Counted from the stretch's first letter, positions 11,414 through 23,069 are shown. The stretch is DNA of 64,000 nt from Isoetes taiwanensis (GCA_021234155.1 JAJEKV010000003.1:32657166-32721165), one strand, 5' to 3'. Notes: generated from the letters alone by a model not told the origin. Numbers and translations are program-made.

Positions 11414-11680
11414 GTAGAAAGAAAGAGAGGAGGAGGAGAGAAAACACTCGAAAGAGATAAGGAAAATACGAAACTTTGAGTTAAAGTTATCTTTAAAAAA
11501 GTGCTGATGTCAACGTCAGTAATTATGATAATAATAATTTTTTTTATATAATATTTGTAAAACACATTATATAATTATAGAGGACCTCAAACATGTAGAA
11601 GAAAACTCTACATGATTATATTCATACAAAAAGACAAAATTACAATAATTACATATACAAGTATACAAATTTGTTTGAAA
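11414..11680. other. AT-rich spacer
   Basis: No gene. An ATAATAATAATTTTTTTTATATA stretch near 11526-11547 could be a decayed poly(A) tail of a minus-strand retrocopy ending near 11681, but this is uncertain because AT-rich runs are common here. Confidence 0.4.
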
Positions 11681-12089
11681 CTACATGGGATCTTCTCGGA
11701 TCCTTCGAGTCCACGCCAAGTCCTTTGGCATTATGGTAACGCGCTTGGCGTGAATGGCGCAGAGGTTCGCATCCCTAAGAGGGCTACAAGGTAATCCTCT
11801 ACTGCCTTTTGTAGCACAAGTATGGCGTGAGTCTGGAATCTCAAATCAGTCTTATACACTTGGGCAATCTCCCGCACTAAGCCTTGAAGTGGCAACATGC
11901 GTATCAGGAGTTCCGTGGACTTTTAGTACTTCCGAATTTCCCGCAAGCAACTATACTAGCATTGAAGCGATAAGGCTTCTTTTGGCGCTCCGGTGGCGAT
12001 GGTAGGGAAAGAGACTTACCCTTACTGGTCGGATGGTTGGCTTTTCGAACTACTGCTTTGCGGCGTTTCGAACTCTTGGTCTTCCCCAT
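11681..12089 (-). pseudogene. Histone H3-like frame with divergent N-terminal tail (broken as read)
   Basis: From ATG at 12089-12087 to TAG at 11683-11681 is 409 bp, matching the 136-codon H3 length plus one base. The tail (MGKTKSSKRRKAVVRK...) is unlike canonical H3: it keeps K-T-K near residue 5 but lacks the ARKS motifs. KKPYRF falls at residues 37-42, exactly the H3 register. The histone fold is clear in two other frames: [31 protein letters not shown], then [18 protein letters not shown] and RRIR. Loop 1 has the canonical H3 length, not the longer loop usual in CENH3, so the class is open: a CENH3-like or other H3 variant. As read it has a stop (11923-11925) where H3 has CAG-coded Gln, and two frameshifts, one at an expected CTG codon. 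There is no intron, so a retrocopy is possible. Confidence 0.8.
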
Positions 12090-12857
12090 CCCTCTCGCTG
12101 CTTGGAATTGCTTCTTATATTGAGCTCCCAAACTTTGAGGGGTCTTCTTGCGCTTCCTCTGTATGATGCGGCCTTGAAGTTGGTCAGTAGCTTGCACTTG
12201 GGCTTCAACCTCACATATGCGTTTGGCTATCTTCTGAGCATGCCCCTCTAACCTCAAACAAACCTCAATTCTTCTGTATATCTCAACTCGGTATCAGTCT
12301 AGCATGGCTGCCATTTCAAGTTCAATATGCTGCTGAAGCTGGGGGGTAAGGTAGCCAGGGAGTTCATCCCAGTTGAATGTTTGGGTCTCTTCATCATAAT
12401 AATATTGAAGCAAGACGAAGAAATATGCATTCTCGATGCACTCTCCATTTCCCAGATTGATATACTCCCGCTTGGGCTTGTGGATCTCCTCCTCTTGCTA
12501 TTTTTCGCGCATCCGCTTCTAGGGCCATGTCCATGACCCTCTTTGCTTCGACTTGTGCAGCTTTGATATCATCATCCATTGCAGACTTTAGGGGATAAAA
12601 CTTGGTGATGGTTAGGACCCGGTCCGACTGCTCCAACAGAGTATACATCTCCCCCAGGGCATTAAGCTTTGGAAGGAAACGCTCGGTCAAGTGGAAGATG
12701 GGAAAGGGGATCCTTCCTCCTATTGTGAAATGCAAAACAAGTTGGTCTAGGAGGAGCTCAACTTTTTCAGGGTCTATGGCGAGGTTATATCCGAGCTGGC
12801 GAAGATCTGTATGATAGTTAGTGTTTCATAAGTTTGACCTTGATCAACACGTGCCAT
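12090..12857 (-). pseudogene. Unrecognised ORF running into the histone-like frame
   Basis: An ATG at 12857 starts MARVDQGQTYETLT; after frame changes the minus strand reads about 250 residues with protein-like composition: LGYNLAIDPEKVELLLDQL, FHLTERFLPKLNALGEMYTL, AQVEAKRVMDMALEADARK, then FNWDELPGYLTPQLQQHIEL. Next comes a basic, helix-prone stretch (AKRICEVEAQVQATDQLQGR, then RKRKKTPQSLGAQYKKQF) that leads in frame, without a stop, into the MGKTK start of the H3-like sequence. No family is recognised. It could be a TE ORF or a genuine N-terminal extension. One stop lies at MLD-stop-YRVE, next to a CTG. Confidence 0.4.
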
Positions 12858-13363
12858 GGCGGTGAAAGAGAGTTAGGTACTAAAGCAAGGCCCTTAGGTG
12901 AAGGCACTAGCTGAGGCAGTCGATGGCGACAGGTGAGGGAGGTCGGCTATGGCAAAGCGAGCTTGGTTCCCGCGGCTATGGCAGACGAGGATGGAGGAAA
13001 GAAAACAAAAAATGCAATACCTAAAAAAAATGGCCACTAAAAAATATGGCGGACGCGTATTTGAGGTGGCGGGGTGGTTTTGACGTCTCAGAATTCAATT
13101 TAAAATTGATGTTTCCCTATCGGCACCAATTTCGATCCTGAGGCCGGCTGATGATGCCAATGATATGTCCAAAGGATGCGCTAGTCTAAATAAAGTGTCT
13201 CTGACGTAAAGAAACAAAAATCACCTCAATCCGAGTCTCCTACAGAAAGTTATGGTCTCTGGAAACAAGGGACCTCATTCGGATGAAAACTCAACATAAC
13301 TTCACCTTAATATCTTAAAAGTTTTTCTTCTTAACCAACTCATTCTCACCAAATTGGTCAATT
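12858..13363. other. Non-coding, nothing recognised
   Basis: It holds GGCGA/TGGC-rich sequence near 12910-13080 and an AT-rich part after 13280. No gene, repeat boundary or RNA was identified. Confidence 0.4.
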
Positions 13364-13755
13364 ATCATATAAATACGGGAAATTTCCCTCCCATGGCGAC
13401 TACATCACCACAGAAAGGCCCTCTGTCTGCCTCGGACCGCTTGTGATGGCCAAGTGTTCGGGTGAAGGACACAGAGGTGTCATTCGTCCCACGCCTTCTA
13501 TGGGAATCCTATATAACGGAAGCGTGTATAAAGGTTAGCACCTAGCTCACAATATATAAAATAATATGCCACCTTGAAGGGTGGCCCATCCATCAAAAGC
13601 ACAACACGTCATAATAGTAGGAAACATAACGAATGCATAAAAAATGAAGGGCCTAATCCCAGGCTCAGATTCAATGGTGTTAGCTGACAGGCAGAGCCTC
13701 CAAATATCAACAGACATAATAGTGGCAATGGCGTTGGCTGGCATAGAATAGTTTT
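13364..13755 (+). repeat. Left arm of ~390-bp inverted repeat
   Basis: It starts ATCATATAAATACGGGAAATT and runs to GGCATAGAATAG. The reverse complement of 34755-35157 matches it over the whole length with many substitutions and small indels (roughly three quarters identical by eye). It contains a TATAAATA box near its outer end. Without the 15011-34643 insertion the two arms would be about 1.4 kb apart, so they may be the long terminal repeats of a small foldback or Mutator-like element. No matching target duplication was found at the outer edges. Confidence 0.65.
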
Positions 13756-13814
13756 TGCTTGATAGACCGGCCATGACAAGATGTGACATACGTCTTTATA
13801 TGTTATACATATTA

Positions 13815-14310
13815 ATGTATGACACATCACCATGAATACTTGCTATGTTAGAATAAATATTAATTTAAAATTCAAGTATGCCAAATTATTAATAATTAGT
13901 CATTAACTATGTTAATTAATTATTATTAATTTAGTTTAAGGGGTGCTACCTGGCCCAAAGGTAGAGATACTAACTTTGGGTCACCCAAATTGGGGTTGAG
14001 GATAACATAATTTCTAAGGAGGGGAGAATATAGTGTTCCACGTATTTATATTCTATATATACAAATACATGACACATCACTATGAATACTTAACGGTGTA
14101 TTAATTATTCATGTTATTAATTAACAAGGTAAGGTTAGCTATGTTAGAATCAAATATTAAAAAGCCAAGTATGCAAAATTATCAATAATTAGTCATTAAC
14201 TATGTTAATTAATTGTTAATAATTTAGTTTAAGGGATGCCGCCTGGCCCAAATCGATAAGGTAGAGCTAACTTTTGGTCACCAAAATTGGGGCTTCCACC
14301 CCAATTTGCT
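13815..14310 (+). repeat. Direct duplication (~200-240 bp units)
   Basis: ATGACACATCACCATGAATACTT at 13817 recurs near 14070. Both copies continue through AATAATTAGTCATTAACTATG, TTTAGTTTAAGGG and CCTGGCCCAAA to a similar AATTGGGG end. The right copy carries an extra block after GAATACTTAACG. This lies inside the space between the inverted-repeat arms. Confidence 0.8.
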
Positions 14311-15005
14311 TCAATTCGAATTGGAGAGGGAGGAGGAGCTTATTCAACCAGCAGAGCATGGAGGACCTGAGAGATGGGAGATCTAGCTCAGATATTGGTT
14401 AGTAGGCTTAATTAGCTTGAGATTCTAGGTAGAGATTAACCCTTGGTTGTTTAGATGGATGATTAATCTCTTCTTGATGTTCTATTTGAAGTTATGAATG
14501 GATTTATGAATTATGATAGTTCTTCTGCTATACCTCTTGTGCTTGTGGGATTACGGGGGGTAGAGACCTAAAGGCTATGTAGAAGTAGAGATGCTTCTAG
14601 CTAGAATCTCTTAAATCCCATTAAATATGGCCTGTGTACAAGAGCCCACCTGGCTGTGGAGGTTATGCTGTAATTGAGCACCAGATAACAAACACCATGG
14701 TGAGGTGGAGGTGGAGCCTTCAATCATGGCTATTGGGGCTCCTATAGTGTTCTAGGCTTATAGTCGATCACCACCTATGTGCCGGGTATGGGTCTGACAC
14801 TCCCTGGGTCGCAGACACCGTCCGAGGGGACGTCCTGGGCTCGCTAGGTGCATTGAGTCGATCTATAGATTTAGGGGGCTAAGTCAGGTACAGATGCATG
14901 GGTGCCAGTGATGCCATGATCCTCTAGCCACCATGGAACCATGGTGCTCCAGGAAGGGACTTGTCCCATTCCCACATTGGACAAAGGAGATGCAACCTGA
15001 AGTAG
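14311..15005. other. Non-coding flank of the large Ty3/gypsy element
   Basis: No convincing coding frame. The sequence is the left part of the site into which the element at 15011-34643 inserted; it continues at 34649 after the element. Confidence 0.45.
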
Positions 15006-15010
15006 TCTCA
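15006..15010. repeat. Target-site duplication TCTCA, left
   Basis: TCTCA directly precedes the TG of the 5' LTR and is repeated directly after the CA of the 3' LTR at 34644-34648. Confidence 0.93.
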
Positions 15011-15598
15011 TGTTAGTCCTGTGCCCCCTGGTACAGGACTATTCATGCATTCGACGGACCAAGTCAAGGCCAAGAATCCACAACCAGGCGCGGGTTAGTC
15101 GTCAAAGGCCCAGCAGAAGACCAAGCAGCAGACCACGCAGTCAAAGCCTGGGTCTGCTACCAAGAAGCGCCGCTTAGACAAGTGACGGCCCATCACCATC
15201 CGCGTCAGCATCAGCGAGATTTCAGGCTTTTCAAGAGGCACCGCCAGCATTCCTGCAAATCAGGCCTCCTTCCAGGAGTCGGCACCGAGATCAGTCAGAG
15301 TGTCTATATTGGGCCAAAGGCCATTGTACTATATATATGAGTAGAGCTAGCACATGAGTTTTAGATGAGTTTTGAGTCTTGTCTCACTTCAGTTTTCTCT
15401 CTTTTGCGAGAGCTCATGTATTGCCATCATTGATATCAAGGAAGCTTATCATTGTTGTCTCATTGTTTGTTGTTTCCTTTTCCCCTTCATTGTTTTCTTG
15501 CAAATCCCGCGTGACATAGTCCCCGGATTCTCCTGTTAGATCCACGGGTCCTCACAGGGGGCTGTCTTGCAGGAGTTCCCGAACCCAGACCCCAAACA
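15011..15598 (+). repeat. 5' LTR of the large Ty3/gypsy element
   Basis: It starts TGTTAGTCCTGTGCC and ends CAGACCCCAAACA. It matches 34053-34643 almost perfectly over its distal half (TGTCTATATTGGGCC onward). In its first half the two differ mainly at CAG/CTG/CCG sites with small indels. A TATATATATGAG stretch near 15333 is a possible core promoter. Confidence 0.95.
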
Positions 15599-15599
15599 C

Positions 15600-15615
15600 T
15601 GTCGCCGCTGCCGGG
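15600..15615 (+). promoter_or_regulatory. Primer-binding-site-like sequence
   Basis: TGTCGCCGCTGCCGGG starts two bases after the 5' LTR. It resembles the complement of a plant tRNA-Asp 3' end (TGGCGCCGTTGCCGGG) with two mismatches. Position and similarity support a PBS; the tRNA identity is tentative. Confidence 0.5.
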
Positions 15616-15645
15616 TCTGATTCGACTTTTCTCTAGTCTGTCGCC

Positions 15646-17903
15646 ATGTCTGCCCGAAACTTCACGCCAGAAGAACTTCTTTCCCAAACGGCGTCTCGCT
15701 TGGAGTGTCATCAGCGAAGGGAAGTTGTTCGCAATATGTAGGCATGTTCTAGGGTATGAAAATAAGGTTGAGAAGGTTGAGCCTGATAGGGCTCCTGATA
15801 GTGATGAGGTGACTGAGGCTGTGAGCAATGTTTGCACGCTTGAGCCGGGGAATTTGGACGAGACATGACACGAGGGGTGGGTGGCGCCGACTGAGCCCTT
15901 GACCGAATGTGGCCTCCCTCAATGTCATAAGCAGATCCATACTCGTAGTCAATTGGCCTAGGAGGTGGCTGCTGAATACTGCAATGTAGGGCGTAAGTGT
16001 TTCTTTCTTTTGCAAAACTGACCGTGTAACTTGGTCCCTAGGGTAATTTTGGCATTCCGGACGATGTGGCGAAGTCGAATCGCCATTTCGGAGCCTCCGC
16101 AATGTCCGAACAACAAAACACTTTGGTTTATACACTGTCGCCCGCAGGACGCTTCACGGTTTGATATGTTCTCCCGGACGGATGTTGGATTTTTTTGGAC
16201 CTTCTCGGACCAGGTTCTTTGAACAAAGAATTCAACGGTCGGATACGGGAACCGAGATCCGGGAGTGTGGTCTTTAGCGTACGCCCCCCCGGCGGAGCGC
16301 TGCCAGGAAAGGCTGCCTCGGGAAGCTTTTTGGGGCTCGCCTTTTTGGGGTTCGGACTCTCCCCTCTAATGAGGAGGCCTTGTAAGGTCCTGGCCTTGTT
16401 TGACTTGGGCAAGTGTGCCAGTGAGCATGCACAACCTCAACTGAAATTCCACATCTTTTCCACCACCTTGCGTGGCTCTCCTCATCAATGGCTCATGTCA
16501 AACAAAAGCCACTGGAAACAAGATTGGTCTGAAATAAGAACTGCTTTTCTTTCTCACTATGGGACCACGGATGATGATCAACTTCATCTCAAGCAACTCA
16601 ATGACCTTCAACAAGAGCCCACGGAGTCCTCTCGGGATTTTGCAGATCGACTTCACATTCTGCTCAGCAAACTCAAGGAGTACCCAACACAGAGCCAGAT
16701 CTTGGTCTGGTTTCTCCAAGGACTTCCTCCAGCTATCCGACTCATGACTGAATACCTGCGCCCGAAGACTTTGGAGCAGGCTATTGACCTTGTCAATCAC
16801 TCAGCCCAATATTTCCTCCCGTGGCGTGGCCCTTCAGGAGCTCCCTTTCACCCGTCATGGTTCCACAGACTGCTGTCCAACCTCAACACGCCAATCCGCA
16901 GCGCAGTCAGATCTGGTGCCATATCTGCAAATATCAAGGCCACTTGGCGAATGAGTGCAACTCCACCAATGGCCCGCCTCATTGTAAACGATGCAACATG
17001 TGCAATCACGTCACGGAAGAGTGCACTCGCACTCATCCTACGCCTTTCCGCAACAAACTGGTTTATCAAGTTCAAACCACACCTCAGCAACAATCGCAAT
17101 ATCAGCAGCCACCAATGCAAGCGCAACCCAATCAACTCTATCAGCAACAGGAGCAACAATGGGGACCCAACACACGTCCTCCTTTTGATCCTTCTAAAGC
17201 TCAGTGTTATCACTGTCACGAATGGGGTCATACCACCACGGCATGTCCTCAACTTCCACAAGTTCAGGTACAGCTTCCTGGCACAAATCAGACCACCTCG
17301 GTCCGCCTCACGGCTTACCAACTCTGGATTGCCAATGGCAAACAATGCCCACGTCCTGTTCTTCGGAAGCCACCACGTGCGCCTCAGCAATCACGCTATC
17401 AACCAGCTCCTGCCAATCAACCTCAGATGGATCAACAAGCACAAGAAGAAATTTTTCAGGCTCTTAATCCTCCAGTCCAGCCGTCAAATTGGGTTGGTTT
17501 GGTTTCACGCCAGACCAGGGCGTCACGTCCCTTAACCATCATTCCTAATGGCACGCAACCTGCCTTTGCAGTTGACACCATTCCTCATGAAGAGGAAAAA
17601 AAGGTTCACTTTGCACCTGACTTGGGGAAACTCATGCCGCATGTCATGCCTAAAGTTCGCCAAAGCATTTTGAACCTCATGCAAGCTGCTGAAGGCCGCA
17701 CGTTGGCAAATGTTCATGCCACCACCAGAGCTCAACAACGCCAAGATACACCTTCCACATCTCAACCTCCACGCTCTCAGACATATCCAAATATTGCTGC
17801 AGAGGTTGACCTACTCAAAGAAGTTGCTGCTTCATTACCACGCACTCCCGCACCTGTGGATCCAGCAGATCCTTTTTCTCATGTGCCTCTGTTACTCCAA
17901 TAG
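15646..17903 (+). pseudogene. Ty3/gypsy Gag with three zinc knuckles (broken)
   Basis: ATG at 15646 opens MSARNFTPEELLSQ. The capsid part lies at about 16400-16820 (DWSEIRTAFLSHYGT, ESSRDFADRLHILLSKLKEY, QGLPPAIRLMTEYL). The frame then shifts near 16820 into the nucleocapsid part (16821-17903). This has three CCHC knuckles, CHICKYQGHLANEC, CKRCNMCNHVTEEC and CYHCHEWGHTTTAC, between Gln/Pro-rich stretches. The protein packages element RNA and forms the particle. The 15780-16200 stretch has several stops and frame changes. The 446-aa frame 16195-17535 is real only in its first half; its second half shadows the knuckle frame. Confidence 0.85.
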
Positions 17904-18548
17904 GAGCTGGCAAAAATCAAAATTCCTTTAAGTTTGGCAACAATTTTGAAACTATGTCCTGCTCTCAAGGACCAGTTACCACTCCCGATTGTTTTAGTTG
18001 GGGCTGTTGCTACCTCTACACCCACGGTACATGCCACGGTGGGCAATCAACAAGTCAATCATGTTCAAATTGACGGAGGTAGCGCGGTCAATCTCATCAC
18101 GGATAAACTCCGCAAACAAATGGGCATCAAACAACTCTATCGTGCCCCATATGACATCAAATTGGCTAATGGCCATATCACGAGACCTCAAGGCGTCACG
18201 CCTCTTCTACACATCAACATTGATGATCTCCGATTCCCCTTGGAATTTGGTGTTTGGAAGGCTGGAGAAGATCCAGGTGATTATGAAATGTTGGTCGGCC
18301 GACCTTTTCTCCGCCAGGCCAAGAGCATCCATTACTGGGCCACGGATCAGTTAGTCATCACAGATGGTCACCTTAATGCCACTATGGACTTGGAAACCGG
18401 TAAGATCATTTCGGTCGACAATGCTGAACCCTCTCTCTCTCTGACACTGATTCTGAGGAACCCCAGAATATCTATCAAGTTTAGGCTCCACCTACGAGTC
18501 TACCTCTGTCATCCTACCCCGAATATGCTGATCCTTGGGGAGAAATGA
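17904..18548 (+). pseudogene. Ty3/gypsy aspartic protease
   Basis: A 204-residue frame (17934-18548) with VQIDGGSAVNLITDKL holding the catalytic Asp as DGG rather than DTG/DSG, a variant found in some plant gypsy lineages. It continues KLANGHITRPQGV and, at the C-terminal side, YEMLVGRPFLRQAKSIHYW. It follows Gag directly and would cleave the polyprotein. This is one of the least damaged parts of the element. Confidence 0.8.
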
Positions 18549-19976
18549 CTCTTGATCAGGACCAGGCTGTGGCGGCTTTGCTTGACCCCTACCTGGCTCC
18601 TTGCAATCGAATTCAACGGGTTGATCACTTTTCAGATGCTGAACCTCCTGCAGCTCCTTTAGATGTACACGCTGTCATGAAGCAACCGCTGCTTGATGAA
18701 ACTCAGCAACCTCTCTTCTTCACCACACAGAGTGCCACACATCCGGTCATGCTCCAACCTCCTGCTCATATTGTCCAGGACACGGAAGTTATCCCCCATA
18801 TTCAGACTCCAGAAGTCGAGATTGTGGACGTGGGCAACAATCACCTGTCGCATTCTTTGTAAATCTTCCGACACCCTATAAATGCGTGGCCGTCACGCTC
18901 TTCAAAAGTTCAAACACATTTTCGCCTGGAGCTACCGAGATCTTCGGGAGATCAACAAAACCTTGGGGGAACTCACCATTCCTACCAAACCTGATGCACG
19001 TCCAGTTTAGCAACGACAGTACCGGCTCAACCCCAATTACCGTGATCGCGTCAAGGCGTAAATTGACAAACTCCTTCTTTGCGCAGTTTGATCTATAAGG
19101 TCAAACATTACGAATGGGTGAGCCCCATAGTCATTGCACTCAAACACAATGGGAAGATCCGTGTTTGCGTGGACTCTAGGAAACTAAATCAGGCCACGGG
19201 CGTGACCATTTTCCACTTCCATTCACAGACACGGAGTTACGGAAGAGGTTCTTTGGACATGAGATGTACTCCTTCATGGATGGTTTTTTACGGCTACAAT
19301 CAGATCTCAATCAAAGAATCGATCAACTCAAGGCGACTTTCACCACCGGGGTGGGGTACTTTTTGCCTACAAGGTGGTTCCTTTTGGATTATCAAACTCT
19401 CCATCAACGTTTCAACGCATCATGCTCTTTTTTTCATGATTTTATGAAGGAAAATCCCTTCTTGCAAATTTTTCAAGATGACTTCTCGCCTCTGAGTTCC
19501 ATGGCTGACCATTTGGATAAATTGGAACTTCGTCTTTGAGAAATGTGATGAGTCCGGCATTAGTCTCAATCGAGAAATGCACCTTTTGTGTCGCCAGGTG
19601 TTACGTTAGGACACGTTGTCGTAAAAGCGGTATCACCACGGATCCCGCCAAAATCGGTTGTGTGCTCAAGGCTCAAGCACCAGCCAATATCAAAGAGACA
19701 CGCTCTTTCACAGGTAAGGTCAATTATTACTCCACCTTCATTCACGGACTTGCGACCATTGCAGATCCTATTTATAAACTCACGGGTGATGAATCCACCT
19801 GGGCTTGGAATTCCCAGGCGGATGCTGCTTTCCAACAGTTGAAGCTTTTACTTACTCAGGCCCTGGTTCTTGTTCCTCCTCAATGGGACAAGCCCTTTCA
19901 CGTCCATGTCGATGTCTCGGCGTTTGCTATTGGAGCTGTTCTTTCTCAAGAATATGATGCCCACACTGACAAACCC
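18549..19976 (+). pseudogene. Ty3/gypsy reverse transcriptase and start of RNase H (broken)
   Basis: A linker at 18549-18862 is followed by RT pieces in alternating frames: HYEWVSPIVIALKHNGKIRV, CVDSRKLNQATGV, EMYSFMDGF, a finger/palm stretch in a second frame, then FLQIFQDDFS with an F-Q-D-D catalytic box near 19470. After another shift come SGITTDPAKIGCVLKAQAP, FTGKVNYYSTFIHGLA and the RNase H opening PFHVHVDVSAFAIGAVLSQ. The frame ends at 19976, where the nested insertion begins, and resumes at 28526 in phase once one copy of the AACCC duplication is discounted. Confidence 0.88.
19972..19976. repeat. Target-site duplication AACCC, left
   Basis: AACCC before the first TG of the nested LTR array, repeated at 28526-28530 after its final CA. 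Confidence 0.9.
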
Positions 19977-20330
19977 TGTTAGTTTGAGTTCTTGGCGTGC
20001 ACCTTGCAGCAGCAGTCTATGACTGCCGGATGCTACAAGGCTGCCATGCTCATGATCACAAAACAAGAACAAGACAAACAAATATGAACAAAGAATGAGG
20101 GAAACGTAGCCAAGTGAGGCTCTCCAAATTTGAGATAAACCTGAGTACATCTGAAGAGGCTCCGATCTAATATAGTGTAGACCGCAAATCTGAGCCGTAC
20201 ACTAACTAAATCTAATCCCTACACTTATGTTAACCTAATCATGCCAAGTGTCAGTCTGCCACCACTGACACCTAACATGTGCATGCACCTAACATGTGCA
20301 TGCACAATGTTAACCACTAGGTGGTTAACA
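19977..20330 (-). repeat. Nested element LTR 1
   Basis: The 354-bp LTR runs from TGTTAGTTTGAG to GGTGGTTAACA. Near its right edge is a direct repeat of CCTAACATGTGCATGCA. Confidence 0.93.
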
Positions 20331-22713
20331 CTGCCTCCCCCTAAAAGTTTTTAGCACGAAAACATGTACAGACTTTTATAAGACAAGTCTGACAATTACA
20401 ACATGATGCCAAAAATTAGGGGTAAAAATGATGGTAATGGTTGGGTTGTGTCGCCGTAAAAGATCTTCACAAAGGCATGGATAACGAAGAGGATCCGAAG
20501 GAATGTCGATGCAGAACATGGATCATAGGAACTTTGGGCCAAAAAAACATGAAGACTATCCCCTTATATTATGGAGAAGTCCATTGTAACAAAAAATAGC
20601 CCAAATTTTCACTTAAAAACAAGTAGAGGGGGCTTGAAAAATGTAAACACCATAAAAGCAGGCCCCGTTATCAGCCACAAAGGAGTATAAGGATAGCGTG
20701 GATGTGCCGTGCAAAAATGGTAAACGTGGGCACAAAAAGGATGAGCGTGGCCACAAAAAGTGGAGCGTGGCCATAGTTGCGTAACCCGTGACCCATGATA
20801 GAAAAAGGGGCGTGAAGCACAGCAAGGCGTGGCCATGGGCGGACGTGCACTTTAAGAGCGTCAACGTGGGCCGAGCGTGGGGTTGACCACGGCGTGACCC
20901 GTGATCAGCCAACTTTTTAGCGTGGGCCGTGAGCGTGGAAAACCAACGTTTTAGCGTGGGCCATGAGCGTGGCGTGGGCCTTGAGCCATGGAAAGAAACG
21001 TGAGCGTGGACAAAAAAACTCGCGTGACCCGTTATCAACCTGGAATATTTGGTAAAACAGAGCGTGGGGCCAAAAGAAGCATAAACTTACAGAGCACGGA
21101 TGGCCGGCTCAATACTGCACGGATGGCCTTCAATCCGGATCTGGAGAGAACTTGCAAACCGGCGGCCTGCTGTTTCTGGTTTGATAAAGAAGCGGTGGTG
21201 AAGAAAGTGTAGATCCAGAATAGGTTATGGCGGCGTGATTTCGGCAGTCTAAACTGAGGAAAAGATGCTTGGGTGCTTGCAAATCGGCTTCAAGGTGGCT
21301 TTGAAGACTAAATATGAAGATTTGGGCCAGAATCTGCTCAGACTGCGGCAAAAATGTGCTCTTTCTGTGATAACCTTCCTTGTATTTGCAGATGCTTCGG
21401 ACAGCGAGAATATCTTGGAAATGGCGTGGTGTTGAGGCTTAGCAAAGGATGGGGTGGGCCAAAAGGGCTGGCCCTCTTGAAGCGATATATACGAGAATGT
21501 AGCCGATAAAATGTTCGCTTTTTAGCATGACTAGATAAAGCGGAATGCTACCGAGATAAAGATATGTCTTGGTTTTTTGCAGAGAATCTTTGTTGCTTCT
21601 ATTTCCAAAGGATATGATAGCGAATGGGCTGAAGATGTGCCTTAAAATCGCATGCTAAAGATAGATTTGCGAGAAAAGGGATCGATATGGTGCGAAATGG
21701 AAGCGTTGAGGAATAGGAACTGGCCGGGATATCGCGGTAGCTGGTTGAGCCATTTGTGTGTGGGAATCGGTGCCATAAACGCCTCAAAAGATTGTAGGAA
21801 AGAAATCTTTGAGCCTGGTCCGATGTGAATATGTGCTTGTTTTGCGGATGATACCAGCCGAGAGAGCACTGGAGTAATCCGGAAAGTGAAGGCTTCGAAT
21901 TTGTATAGAGATGCTTGCTTGAATAGTGCTCTGCGGTTGTGATATACGTGAGGAGATGGATGGGGGCTAGCGGGGATCTTGGCCCTCTTAAAAAAAATTG
22001 AACAAAGGGAGACAAATTTGAGCCCGAATACTTGAAGAAAGCCTTTTGCATCACAAATTTCTTTGTTGTAAAAAAGCGAGCTTTGTCCACCATGAGTAAC
22101 AGAACTCGGCCAAAACTAATTTTGCCACTGGAATGGAGAATATACCGATGAAGAACACATAACTTATCTGTCCAAGAGATGCAGGTTGGGAAAGAACTCT
22201 GAGAAAACAGAGCTCAAACACACCCAAAAATGTTGCAAAAAGTCAAGAAGAGCCGTTGGGCCTCTTCCTTTCTTGCTGATATGCAGAAAAACATGAAGAA
22301 TAAGAGTGCTTTTTGCTGTGCCGAAACAGAGGGCACAATTTTGCCATAATAGAAGAGAATAAAACGAATCAATAGGTTTTTCTGATAAGCTTTTTGCAAA
22401 AAGAGGAGTGCTGTCACCACTCCAGAAATCTTGAAACTGCAAACTGTACTTGCTGCACTTGGAAAACAGAGTCTTGAGAACAGATTTACGAAATTAAATT
22501 TGATCAGCTGGCAGAATCATCAGCTATTTGGAAAAACAAAAGCCTCCAAGCGGATACACAAATCGACTTGGTTGGGCAAACTAAGGATACCTAACAGGGG
22601 AAGAATAGTATACAAGAAGTCGTCAAAACGAGGAAGAATGGGAGCAGCAAGACAACAGCAAACAGCAAGGATGAAGAAAGTGATCACGAGCGAACCCGGC
22701 ATAACGGCGCCAG
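20331..22713 (-). repeat. Nested element internal domain 1 (non-coding)
   Basis: It opens on the plus strand with CTGCCTCCCCCTAAAAG, the complement of the polypurine tract, and closes with CGGCATAACGGCGCCAG, the complement of the PBS. The 20690-21070 part is dense in GCGTGG and GGGCCGTGAGCGTGG-type repeats. The open frames on either strand are low-complexity products of these repeats. Confidence 0.88.
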
Positions 22714-23069
22714 TGTTAGTTTGAGTTCTTGGCGTGCACCTTGCAGCAGCAGTCTATGACTGCCGGATGCTACAAGGCTGCCATGCTCATGATCACAAAA
22801 CAAGAACAAGACAAACAAATATGAACAAAGAATGAGGGAAACGTAGCCAAGTGAGGCTCTCCAAATTTGAGATAAACCTGAGTACATCTGAAGAGGCTCC
22901 GGTCTAATATAGTGTAGACCTTAAAATCGAAAGCCGTACACTAACTAAATCTAATCCCTACACTTATGTTAACCTAATCATGCCAAGTGTCAGTCTGCCA
23001 CCACTGACACCTAACATGTGCATGCACCTAACATGTGCATGCACAATGTTAACCACTAGGTGGTTAACA
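22714..23069 (-). repeat. Nested element LTR 2
   Basis: 356 bp, the same ends as LTR 1. It differs by a short rearranged patch around GTAGACCTTAAAATCG, next to a site where the other copies read CCGCAAATCTGAG. Confidence 0.93.

Noticed and set aside
16195-17535. 446-aa plus-strand frame as one gene
   Set aside because: Its second half overlaps, in another frame, the knuckle-bearing Gag frame 16821-17903. Only the first half carries Gag motifs, so it is part of a frame-shifted gag rather than a separate gene.
20609-21038. His/Pro-rich minus frames in the nested element as proteins
   Set aside because: The frames follow the GCGTGG repeats, shift between copies and match no family; they are products of repeat composition.
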